Program-made: the position numbers and the translations under genes | NCBI GenBank assembly: GCA_963666805.2 | Contig: CAXXWR010000007.1 | Span: 124,001 to 188,000 of the forward strand | Direction: 5' to 3' | DNA: 64,000 nucleotides | Source of the DNA: Fusibacter sp963666805 | Lineage (GTDB): Bacteria > Bacillota > Clostridia > Peptostreptococcales > Acidaminobacteraceae | The notes under the pieces: generated by a model | Seen by the model: only the letters and a program-made list of their open reading frames with translations | What the model was told of the DNA's origin: nothing | Database searches by the model: none | Shown here: piece after piece, positions 43,532 through 51,318 of the stretch | Position numbering within the stretch: position 1 is the stretch's first letter | Layout of the letters: every line of letters starts with the position of its first letter

Positions 43532-45214
43532 CTAATTTTCAAAACTATAAGTCAATCTGATTAATTCTTCAACGGTAGTGTCACCTTTTATAACTAATTC
43601 TCTAGCCGTCTCTTGTAATGTTTTCATACCCATTTTTTGAGCCATCTCTTGAATTTCTTCATTGCTGGCTTGATGATTGATCATATTTCTTATTTCTTTG
43701 TTAATCATCAGCACTTCATGAATAGCTACCCTTCCCATATAACCGGTGTGATTACAAGCATTACAACCTTTACCCTTGTAGACTTTAAGAGGAGTCTCTT
43801 CTGAAAATTTAAGTGTTTTCTTTTCTACCAAAGTTGCATCTATTTCTTCTTTACACATTGGGCAGACTTTCTTAACCAAACGTTGGGCAATAATCCCAAC
43901 AACAGCAGAAGAAACAAGATAGTCTTCAATCCCCATGTCAATGAGTCTAGATATTGTACTTGTCGCATCATTGGTATGAAGTGTTGATAAGACTCTATGG
44001 CCGGTAATAGCTGCTCTTACTGAAATTTGTGCTGTTTCTGCGTCTCTAATCTCACCAACCATAACAATATCTGGATCTTGTCTCAAAACGGATTTTAAAC
44101 CACTAGCAAAGGTAAGTCCTGCCTTGTTATTAACTTGAACTTGATTAATTCCTTCTAATCTGTATTCAACAGGATCTTCTATTGTAATGATGTTTTTACT
44201 ATCATCATTTACTTCTTTAAGCATTGAATATAATGTAGTCGTTTTACCACTTCCCGTTGGACCTGTTACAATAACCATTCCTTCAGGCACTTTTAAAATT
44301 TCATTGACTCTTTTCAAGTTGACGGCTGTAAATCCAAGTTCTTCTTTATTTTTAACAAGGCTAGTACGGTCCAGTAACCTGATTACAACTTTTTCTCCAT
44401 AAACGGTTGGTAAAATAGAAATTCTCATGTCAATAGGAACGTTATTTACCACTGTTTCAATACGACCATCTTGAGGAATACGGCGTTCAGAAATATCCAT
44501 TTTACCCATGATTTTAATACGTGTCACAATAGCCGAATGAGTTGACTTACTCGGTGACATGACCTCTCTTAAGTCACCATCAACTCTATATCTAATTCTT
44601 ACATTTTTTTCAAAAGGTTCAATATGAATATCACTTGCCTTTGACTTAACTGCCTGAACAATAATAGAATTAACAAGTCTTACCATCGGTGCATTTGTCA
44701 CGTCTTCGTCTTCTTCTTCAACTTCTTCTTCATAATGATCAATATTAGAGTTGAATTCCTTAACTGCCTTTTCAGCAATTTCAGATGCATCATAATAAGC
44801 CGTAATACTGTTTGTAATATCCTTATGATTACTCATAACAGGTTTAATCCTAAGACCTGTTATAATGCGAATATCATCAATAGCAATCATGTCCAGTGGG
44901 TCTTCCATTGCAAGTGTTAAGACGCCCTTATCAAGTGCTACAGGTATACATTTATGTTTTTTAGCAATCCCCTCATTTATGAGCTTGGGCACTTTGGGAT
45001 CAATAAAGAAATTGTTGAGATCAATATAAGCAACCCCATATTGTTTTTCTAACACTTCATAAAGAATACGCTCAGTAATGATATTCTCTTCTATTAAAAT
45101 AGTCCCTATCTTTTTACCGCTCCCCTTCTGCATTTTAAGTGCTTCTTGAAGTTGAGTCTCTGTAATATAACCGTTTTGTATTAATGCATCTCCTAATCTC
45201 ACATTATGTGTCAT
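43532..45214 (-). CDS. pilB: PilB, pilus extension ATPase with MshEN cyclic-di-GMP motif
   Basis: This 560-residue ATPase is first gene of the operon. The N-terminal MshEN domain carries RLGDALIQNG-YITETQLQEALKMQ and a second half near 30-60; this spaced RLGxxL/G/LxxxLxxQ pattern binds cyclic-di-GMP in MshE and PilB relatives. The motor has GPTGSGKTTT, EDPVEYR, DPDIVMVGEIRD, HRVLSTLHTND and a four-Cys zinc site (CPMC, CNAC). AAAGGAAGG precedes ATG 45214. Assembly thus appears controlled by c-di-GMP both at the RNA and at the motor. Confidence 0.93.
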   Translation of the reverse strand: MTHNVRLGDALIQNGYITETQLQEALKMQKGSGKKIGTILIEENIITERILYEVLEKQYGVAYIDLNNFFIDPKVPKLINEGIAKKHKCIPVALDKGVLTLAMEDPLDMIAIDDIRIITGLRIKPVMSNHKDITNSITAYYDASEIAEKAVKEFNSNIDHYEEEVEEEDEDVTNAPMVRLVNSIIVQAVKSKASDIHIEPFEKNVRIRYRVDGDLREVMSPSKSTHSAIVTRIKIMGKMDISERRIPQDGRIETVVNNVPIDMRISILPTVYGEKVVIRLLDRTSLVKNKEELGFTAVNLKRVNEILKVPEGMVIVTGPTGSGKTTTLYSMLKEVNDDSKNIITIEDPVEYRLEGINQVQVNNKAGLTFASGLKSVLRQDPDIVMVGEIRDAETAQISVRAAITGHRVLSTLHTNDATSTISRLIDMGIEDYLVSSAVVGIIAQRLVKKVCPMCKEEIDATLVEKKTLKFSEETPLKVYKGKGCNACNHTGYMGRVAIHEVLMINKEIRNMINHQASNEEIQEMAQKMGMKTLQETARELVIKGDTTVEELIRLTYSFEN

Positions 45215-45275
45215 GCTGCCTTCCTTTATCCTTGTCTACGTTATAAAAGTTACTTCCAATAGCTCTTTTTACCAA

Positions 45276-45307
45276 ATAAAAAAAGCTGCAGTAATTAAAA
45301 CTGCAGC
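45276..45307 (-). terminator. Terminator in the pilB leader (riboswitch expression platform)
   Basis: GCTGCAGT, a 7-base loop and ACTGCAGC are followed on the minus strand by seven or more T. It lies between the aptamer and the pilB ribosome site, so it can stop transcription before the operon. Confidence 0.88.
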
Positions 45308-45385
45308 AGAACAATCATAGTTAACCCTTAGACTTCTCACTTTGCGTCCTATACTTTCATATAGTTTGCCCTCAATATATATTTT
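45306..45385 (-). ncRNA. Cyclic-di-GMP-I (GEMM-I) riboswitch upstream of pilB
   Basis: The minus-strand leader shows the class I signature in order: GGGCAAAC, a stem ACTATA-TGAAAG-TATAG with the GAAA tetraloop, GGACGCAAAG, and the tetraloop-receptor segment GTCTAA. The 3' arm toward 45308 is less like consensus, so its exact end is uncertain. With the promoter at 45427-45455 and the terminator at 45276-45307 it forms a complete transcription switch for the pilus operon. Whether ligand turns the operon on or off cannot be read safely from the sequence. Confidence 0.8.
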
Positions 45386-45426
45386 TTCATATTATCTGAA
45401 TTATTGAATCTTTTAAAACTATATCT

Positions 45427-45455
45427 ATTATACGATAAAGCCTATAATCTGTAAA
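45427..45455 (-). promoter_or_regulatory. Promoter of the pilus operon
   Basis: TTTACA and TATAAT are separated by 17 bases on the minus strand, about 40 bases upstream of the riboswitch core. Confidence 0.85.
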
Positions 45456-45493
45456 TCTTTTTTTAGTGAAAAAGTCCCGTCTTTATCTAAATT

Positions 45494-46273
45494 TTACCCA
45501 AATATTACTTGTATAATTGGGGAATAAAACAAAACTGAAATCATAGTCGCTATCACGATTGCAGGACCAAATGGAATAGCCATTTTTCGATTTTTTTTGA
45601 ACACTAAAATGAGAACAACCCCCGCTAGTCCGCCTATAATAAAAGATAGCCATAAGCTCATTAAAGCCACTTTCAATCCTGATAATAGTCCAATGACTAC
45701 AAAAAGCTTAACGTCTCCCATTCCCATGCCACCTTCTTCACCATAGAAGAACATGGAAATAATAGCAATCAGCAGTAAAATACCACCCGTAGCAGCTCCC
45801 CCTGCAAAACCTGAAAAGTGCCATGCCGTCCTAAAAATCATTAAAGGTCTAAAAACTTGTAGAATAGAAACTCCAAGACCTACAACAAGACCAAAAATAA
45901 TCAGTTTATCTGGAATAATCATATGATCAATGTCAGTCATCAATGCTACAATTAAAATTGAAAACAATATCCATCCCACTAGCGTTGATAAAGAATACCC
46001 AAAAGCAAGATAAACAATGACATATAAAAATCCCGTTAAAGCCTCAATTATAGGATAACGCAACGCTATATGACTTTTACAGTAACGACATTTTCCTCGA
46101 AGGAAAATATAACTTAAAAGAGGCACTAAATCCAACGTACCTAATTCATGTCCACATGTCCCACATCGACTTCTTGGTTTAACAATACTAAGTCCTTCTG
46201 GAATTCTATATATACATACATTTAAAAACGACCCTATGATAATGCCTAATAAAAACACTAAGAATATAATCAA
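45494..46273 (-). CDS. pilD: Prepilin peptidase PilD
   Basis: This membrane protease/methylase cleaves and N-methylates prepilins. It has about 259 residues and seven or eight membrane helices. The two catalytic aspartates lie in TDIDHMIIPD and GMGMGDVKL, and the N-terminal zinc-type Cys pairs in CGTCGHE and CRYCKSH are those of the bifunctional form. TTG 46273 is the likely start, since GGAGGG lies five bases upstream; TTG 46285 would overlap the site. It precedes the pilus promoter and is probably transcribed separately. Confidence 0.93.
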   Translation of the reverse strand: MIIFLVFLLGIIIGSFLNVCIYRIPEGLSIVKPRSRCGTCGHELGTLDLVPLLSYIFLRGKCRYCKSHIALRYPIIEALTGFLYVIVYLAFGYSLSTLVGWILFSILIVALMTDIDHMIIPDKLIIFGLVVGLGVSILQVFRPLMIFRTAWHFSGFAGGAATGGILLLIAIISMFFYGEEGGMGMGDVKLFVVIGLLSGLKVALMSLWLSFIIGGLAGVVLILVFKKNRKMAIPFGPAIVIATMISVLFYSPIIQVIFG

Positions 46274-46373
46274 TTTTCCCTCCAAGTACTTACTCTTGCC
46301 TTATTATAACCACTTAAGTTAAAGTTATCAAGACTCATTATTTTATAGGATCTTGTAAGGCAAATTTATACTT

Positions 46374-46417
46374 TAAAAAAAGCTCTATAAGAAACTTGAA
46401 AAATCTCTTATAGAGCT
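46374..46417 (-). terminator. Terminator after the NADH oxidase gene
   Basis: AGCTCTATAAGA and its perfect complement enclose a 13-base loop, with seven T on the minus-strand exit. Confidence 0.88.
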
Positions 46418-46439
46418 CTACACTTATTTTAACCTTTAA

Positions 46440-47774
46440 CTAATTATCCATTGCTTTGAGTGCTACCGAATTTAAAAGTCCCCACGGTTTATTATAATGT
46501 GGTTGGAAGAAAAAGTCGGTAAATGCCAATTCTTCAACAGTCATTTTATTTTGAATACAAACAGATAGCGTGTTCATCATTTGTGTCAAATCCCATTTCG
46601 CAATAATTTGTCCACCTAATACCACTCTTGTCTCTGCATCATATACAAGTTTTAGCATTGCCTTTTCATAGGTTGGCATAAATTCTGGACGGTTGTTTTC
46701 TTCAATAACTGCTGTTTGATAATGAATGCCAGCTGCTTTAGCTGACTCTTCTGTTAAACCTGAAGAGGCAATATCAAGATCATAGATTTTGATACCTGAA
46801 GTGCCTTGAGTACCCATATATCTCACTTTTGGTCCATGAATATTCAACCCCACTAAAGTTCCCATTCTAATCGCATTAGTCGCAAGTGGGATATAACGTT
46901 TTTCACCCGTTGGATTATAAATAACAGAACAGCAATCCCCTGCTGCAAACACATCTTTTTCACTGGTCTGCATATACTCATCTATTTTAATAGCACCATT
47001 AGGTAGCATATCAATTTGACCTTTAAGTAAATCAGTATTAGGTCTAAAACCAATACAGAGGATTACTAAATCTGTCTCATAAGCTCCCTTATCAGTAATC
47101 ACCGATGACACTTTGCCGTCCTTACCTTCAAACTTTTGAACACTTTGTCCCAATGCCAATTGGACGCCTTTATCCTTAAATTCTTTTTCTGCTAAATCTG
47201 TATACGCTGGATCGAAATATTTACTCATAATACGGTCCATTGCATCAATGAGGATGACTTCTTTACCTTGTCTCTCAAACGCTTCAACCAATTCTACACC
47301 AATATATCCCGCTCCAATAACGGTAATCTTATCCGCTGATTTAGCCCGTTCAATGATATCATTGGCTTGATTAAAATTCTTAGATAACAAGATATTCTCT
47401 AAGTCTCCACCTTCAAATGAAGGAACAATAGGCCATGATCCTGTTGTATAGACAAGTTTATCATAAGTATCTTCAAACACTTCACCTGTTTGGATATCTT
47501 CTACCATCACTTTTTTATTGATTAAATCAATTTTCTTAACATCATGTTCCATTTTTGTCACGACACCCATTGATTTTAAAATCTCTGGAGAACTATAAAA
47601 AAGACCATTTTTATCCTTAACAACGCCTCCCACATAAAGCGCAATGCCGCATGATAAAAAAGATATATTGTCGTTTCTCTCATAAACAGTAATGTTCATC
47701 TCTGGATCTGTTTTTTTAATTTGATTAATGGCTGCTGTTCCCGCATGTGTACAGCCTACTACGATTGTTTTCAT
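46440..47774 (-). CDS. NADH oxidase-like flavoprotein (Nox/CoA-disulfide reductase family)
   Basis: This 444-residue two-dinucleotide-binding flavoprotein has FAD motif VVGCTHAGTAA, the single redox cysteine in SFLSCGIALYVGG, NAD motif VIGAGYIGVELVEAF and FAD motif DVFAAGDCC. It is closest in pattern to water-forming NADH oxidases, which clear oxygen with NADH. CoA-disulfide or polysulfide reduction by relatives cannot be excluded. ATG 47774 follows a GGAGG site. It follows the hemerythrin gene by 96 bases, which suits an oxygen-defence pair. Confidence 0.88.
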   Translation of the reverse strand: MKTIVVGCTHAGTAAINQIKKTDPEMNITVYERNDNISFLSCGIALYVGGVVKDKNGLFYSSPEILKSMGVVTKMEHDVKKIDLINKKVMVEDIQTGEVFEDTYDKLVYTTGSWPIVPSFEGGDLENILLSKNFNQANDIIERAKSADKITVIGAGYIGVELVEAFERQGKEVILIDAMDRIMSKYFDPAYTDLAEKEFKDKGVQLALGQSVQKFEGKDGKVSSVITDKGAYETDLVILCIGFRPNTDLLKGQIDMLPNGAIKIDEYMQTSEKDVFAAGDCCSVIYNPTGEKRYIPLATNAIRMGTLVGLNIHGPKVRYMGTQGTSGIKIYDLDIASSGLTEESAKAAGIHYQTAVIEENNRPEFMPTYEKAMLKLVYDAETRVVLGGQIIAKWDLTQMMNTLSVCIQNKMTVEELAFTDFFFQPHYNKPWGLLNSVALKAMDN

Positions 47775-47870
47775 GAATATACCTCCGTTAAAATAATAAC
47801 AATTTTGTATCCATTTCATTTACAATCATTCTATACCCAGTCTGTTAATTCTTACACAATTTAAAACCAT

Positions 47871-48338
47871 TTAGTCATCTATTTCTTCGAATTTAAAGTC
47901 AATAGGTGGTCTCTCTGTTACTAAAGTGCCTTCATCTATACGTTTTTGGAGATAGGCTTTGTATTTGCCATCCGATCCAATCAAATGTCCTTTAACCCAT
48001 TTCTCCAAAAAATCGTTTAGATAAATTAAAAATGCTGCTTCATCTTTTCTCAATTTGACCACATCAATTTGATCCAAATAAGCTGTAAACTGTCCATGTT
48101 CAATTTTGTGCTCATCAACATCTGGGTAATCGTTCCACTTTAATATCTGTTCTTCTGTCTCAAAGTGTCTTACTGCATACAAATTAAGTTTAATGAGTAG
48201 TTTTAAAATGTCATCATAAGTTTCATCTTTCAAATGATCTCGAATCAAGTCTTGAATTGTATCGACAATTTCGAAAAGTTCTTGATGTTGTTGGTCAATT
48301 TTATCAATCCCAATTCGATGTGCTTCAGTCCATTTCAT
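47871..48338 (-). CDS. Bacteriohemerythrin
   Basis: This 155-residue four-helix protein binds oxygen at a diiron site. The ligands are visible: IDQQHQELFEI, RHFETEEQIL, DEHKIEHGQF and WVKGHLIGSD. The C-terminal 20 residues extend beyond the fold. In anaerobes such proteins buffer or sense oxygen. It lies between a membrane protein gene and an NADH oxidase gene, all co-directional. Confidence 0.93.
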   Translation of the reverse strand: MKWTEAHRIGIDKIDQQHQELFEIVDTIQDLIRDHLKDETYDDILKLLIKLNLYAVRHFETEEQILKWNDYPDVDEHKIEHGQFTAYLDQIDVVKLRKDEAAFLIYLNDFLEKWVKGHLIGSDGKYKAYLQKRIDEGTLVTERPPIDFKFEEIDD

Positions 48339-48367
48339 AAATAGTCCTCCTCATTGTTCAATATGCA

Positions 48368-49348
48368 TCATCTGCTTTGTGCCTTGGCTAAACTTTCCAT
48401 TAATCTTTTAATCGTTTTTTGAATATTATCTGATTGATGATGATGTCCATCAAATATTAATTCTGATTCATAGCCTTCTTTCCGTTCAAGATGTTCCGCC
48501 ATCGTCCTTATCGGTTCACTATAAACAGATAAGTCAGCTAATGCTGTTTTATCTTCAATGTGATTAATCTTATTTTGAATCACATCAAGAAGATAATGAT
48601 TTAAATCCCTCAATTCAAGAATGGATTCAAAATAGGGTGATACTTTTTTCTTAGAGTGTCTTTCCTTTTTCATATCTGATAAATGAGAAAAAAGAAAATC
48701 AATATCTGAGAAAAGTAAAGAGACTTCACGTTTCAAATCTCTTAATGCTTCAAGTTCTATATTAGGTTTTAGGCTTTCAAATTTATCAGATATTGTATAC
48801 AAAATATATGCCATTCGTTTTTGAATCATTGACTTATAGAAAAAAAGAGAAAAGAGATAGTTGTAAAAAATAGCTACTAATACACCTGATCCTAACGCTA
48901 ACATTCTAAGCCTAAAGGTTAAAAACATGCTCGGCTCACCAAATGCATTAAATTGAACGTACTGTGTCATATAGATAGCTGTGAATATGGCAACAGCCGA
49001 TACATTTTTCCAATCTATCACTAACGAAATATAGAGCGTCAATGCTACCGCTAAAGGGACTGTAATAGCGTTAACATTAAAATAATAGACCAGTAATGCG
49101 GTCACTACCCCTCCTAATACACTGGCCTTAATTTGATCCCATCCACTTCTTATACCTGAGATAGTTACCGGTTCAATGGTCAACATCAATCCGAATAAGA
49201 CAGAAATCATATCTTTCCCAATATATTGGTTCTTACTAAAAAGTATATAAGCAGTGAAGATGCTTAAAAAACTTTTCAAGATATAAAGGGGTGAATCATA
49301 CAAAAAAGCTTCCTTTTTTAATAAAAAGCCACGTTTAAAAAGCCACAT
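48368..49348 (-). CDS. FUSC-like/aromatic acid exporter family membrane protein
   Basis: This 326-residue protein has about six membrane helices in the first half (AYILFSKNQYIGKDMISVLFG; IKASVLGGVVTALLVYYF; IFTAIYMTQYV), then a soluble helical C-terminal half with LDVIQNKI and MAEHLERKE. The pattern GLMLTIEP...S.....R..G...G fits the FUSC/ArAE superfamily of putative exporters. Substrate unknown. ATG 49348 follows TTTGGAGG; the in-frame TTG at 49360 would overlap that site. Hemerythrin follows after 29 bases. Confidence 0.75.
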   Translation of the reverse strand: MWLFKRGFLLKKEAFLYDSPLYILKSFLSIFTAYILFSKNQYIGKDMISVLFGLMLTIEPVTISGIRSGWDQIKASVLGGVVTALLVYYFNVNAITVPLAVALTLYISLVIDWKNVSAVAIFTAIYMTQYVQFNAFGEPSMFLTFRLRMLALGSGVLVAIFYNYLFSLFFYKSMIQKRMAYILYTISDKFESLKPNIELEALRDLKREVSLLFSDIDFLFSHLSDMKKERHSKKKVSPYFESILELRDLNHYLLDVIQNKINHIEDKTALADLSVYSEPIRTMAEHLERKEGYESELIFDGHHHQSDNIQKTIKRLMESLAKAQSR

Positions 49349-49457
49349 TTTTTCCTCCAAAGGTCTAATATATTTTGTTTACCCTATCCTGCTTTTATCA
49401 AGCAAATTATTGTCAATTAGGACTGACGATTTAAACCTTTCAAATAGCTGATGAAGA

Positions 49458-49501
49458 AAATCTAGCCTCTTTTTATCTTAAGATAATCTGCTGCTAGATT
49501 T
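49458..49501 (-). terminator. Probable terminator after the Rossmann-MCP gene
   Basis: AAATCTAGC pairs with GCTAGATTT across a 26-base loop that can itself fold (TTATCTTAAGATAA). A short T-rich exit follows. It is a moderate prediction. Confidence 0.5.
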
Positions 49502-49534
49502 AGGTATTTCAATGGCTCTTCATATTTTAGCTGT

Positions 49535-50314
49535 TTATACCGTCTTTAAAGATTTTACAATTTCTTCAAGTTTACTGCTCAATCCTTCTTGTTCTTTAGA
49601 ATGTCCTGCCAACACTTCAATATTTGTCGTTATTTTTTTATTTTCTTCTGACAAAGATTGAAGCAAACCAGAGATACGCGCTGCAAACGCACTGGTTGAG
49701 TCAGACATTTTCTGAACTTCAGTTGCAACGACAGCAAAGCCTTTTCCATGCTCACCAGCCCTTGCAGCTTCAATATTGGCATTGAGACCTAATATTTTAA
49801 TTTGTTGTGTAATCTTATTGATTGCACTAACCATTTCATCGGTCTGAACAATGTAGTTCTTTGACTCTTCTGAAGATTGTCCCAATAAGGAATTAATCTG
49901 ATTAATCGCTTGAGTTCCTGATATTAAATCATTCATTTGTGAATAGAGTTCTTGACTTATTTCATTCATTTTATTTAATTGGACATTGAGCTTTTCAGAA
50001 GCTTCGATTTGTTTATCTACCATTTGCATCATCAATTTGGCAACATCTGATTCAACAATTTTTTTCGTTGGATATAAAGCGTGTAGCTTATCTTGAACGC
50101 CCTTATTCCCTGTTGCTTCAATAATCATCTCCACATTGTCGCTAATTTGACGTAAGTCCGTTAAGGTTTGAATCTTTAAATTTTGGGCTAATGTCATGCC
50201 TTGACACTGAAGGTTCTGATCAACTACGCTGACAATTTCAACACTTTCCATTGCTTGAAATAATCTAATGAGTTTTGCCCCACCCTTGCCACAGCCTACA
50301 ATTGAAATTTTCAT
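49535..50314 (-). CDS. Fusion of a Rossmann NAD(P)-binding domain with a chemoreceptor signalling domain
   Basis: Residues 1-95 form a dinucleotide-binding fold: ISIVGCGKGGAKLIRLF (GxGxxG), an acidic residue after the second strand (SVVDQN) and VEMIIEATG, like the N-terminal domain of homoserine or dihydrodipicolinate reductase-type enzymes. No catalytic domain follows. From about residue 100 the protein is a coiled coil ending in the chemoreceptor hairpin tip NANIEAARAGEHGKGFAVVA near residue 180, with a return helix to residue 259. There is no membrane segment and no HAMP, so it is a small cytoplasmic receptor. AGGGGG precedes ATG 50314. Sensing of NAD(H) redox state is inferred. Confidence 0.85.
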   Translation of the reverse strand: MKISIVGCGKGGAKLIRLFQAMESVEIVSVVDQNLQCQGMTLAQNLKIQTLTDLRQISDNVEMIIEATGNKGVQDKLHALYPTKKIVESDVAKLMMQMVDKQIEASEKLNVQLNKMNEISQELYSQMNDLISGTQAINQINSLLGQSSEESKNYIVQTDEMVSAINKITQQIKILGLNANIEAARAGEHGKGFAVVATEVQKMSDSTSAFAARISGLLQSLSEENKKITTNIEVLAGHSKEQEGLSSKLEEIVKSLKTV

Positions 50315-50364
50315 AATACCCCCTAGTTATTTTTTTCGTATTCCTCATGCATTTTCCAATATGA

Positions 50365-51165
50365 CTAATCTGCTATTATTTTTTTAGAATACTGCATCAA
50401 TATAATCATAATTGCAAATAAAACACTTGTGACACCATTATTCAGGAGAACAACCTGCCCATAGGCAAACCAATACAAAAAAACTTGATCTGGATTGGTA
50501 TTCTTCACCGTTTGATCAAACATCATATATAAAATGGCTGCTACAATAACGATTAAAGACTTGTTCGATTTTTCTTCATCAATGTTTAAGTTCTTTTCAT
50601 GTCCAATTGCAAATAAGACAGGTAGTAAAATGAAAGCGGCTAGAATAAAAAAGATTACAACACTTACATGCACCGTTGCTTCTAAGAAAGGTGTTTTCTT
50701 CATTAGCATTTGTATGCCTTTAATAAAAATGATATAGACAAACATGAGTTGTCCTCCTAATATAATATCACCTTTAATGCGCAAACGAATATAGTGCTTT
50801 TTTACAAAATCAACAAATGATTTAAGTTCCTTTTTCTTCATTTTTCCCTTACGATTTAGACACTCTTCATAAGAAGACAAGTCCATTTGACTTAAACACT
50901 TCTTAAGATGCTTAATCTCTTTTTCAGGTGCTTTCGTATCATGATAGTAGTTGTCTATTGCTTCATATGCTTTTTCAGAAACTTTTGGGAGTTTTAAATT
51001 GAAACGCTTAAGTTGGTGAAGATCAAAAGCGAGAATACCAACTAACCCCAAAAATACAACCAAGCTTATTACTGCTAGTGTTTGGTTCACAAGCCATAAA
51101 TAATCAAAAACCAAACTGACTACAACTAATAACAAATTCCATACTATAATACGATTTCTTATCAT
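50365..51165 (-). CDS. Membrane protein of unknown function
   Basis: I do not recognise this 266-residue protein. It has two N-terminal helices (residues 7-48), a basic/acidic cytoplasmic helical stretch (about 50-130, with IDNYYHDTKAPEKEIKHLKK), and three or four further helices (MFVYIIFIKGIQML; VVIFFILAAFILLPVLF; LIVIVAAILYMMF; TSVLFAIMIILMQY). It lies 50 bases upstream of the Rossmann-MCP gene and is divergent from the Nqr-type operon, so a shared control region is possible. It could be the membrane partner of the soluble receptor, but nothing in its sequence proves that. Confidence 0.6.
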   Translation of the reverse strand: MIRNRIIVWNLLLVVVSLVFDYLWLVNQTLAVISLVVFLGLVGILAFDLHQLKRFNLKLPKVSEKAYEAIDNYYHDTKAPEKEIKHLKKCLSQMDLSSYEECLNRKGKMKKKELKSFVDFVKKHYIRLRIKGDIILGGQLMFVYIIFIKGIQMLMKKTPFLEATVHVSVVIFFILAAFILLPVLFAIGHEKNLNIDEEKSNKSLIVIVAAILYMMFDQTVKNTNPDQVFLYWFAYGQVVLLNNGVTSVLFAIMIILMQYSKKIIAD

Positions 51166-51243
51166 ATGTCCTCCTTATATACCCTTAATTAGTATATGAT
51201 TTATCAAAAAAAATGTAAAGATAATGAATTTTTTTTAAAGTAA

Positions 51244-51291
51244 AAGATATATCTTAATAACTTATGGATATATATAGAAATAGTTATTAAG
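51244..51291. promoter_or_regulatory. Dyad symmetry in the control region ahead of the Nqr-type operon
   Basis: AAGATATATCTT (51244-51255) is a perfect palindrome. CTTAATAACT and AGTTATTAAG (51253-51262 and 51282-51291) form a 10-base perfect inverted repeat 19 bases apart, just before the ribosome site. It may be an operator or a leader hairpin. It does not match the Rex consensus TTGTGAA-N6-TTCACAA. Confidence 0.45.
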
Positions 51292-51318
51292 AAACCTATA
51301 ATCTAGGAGGGGGAAAAT

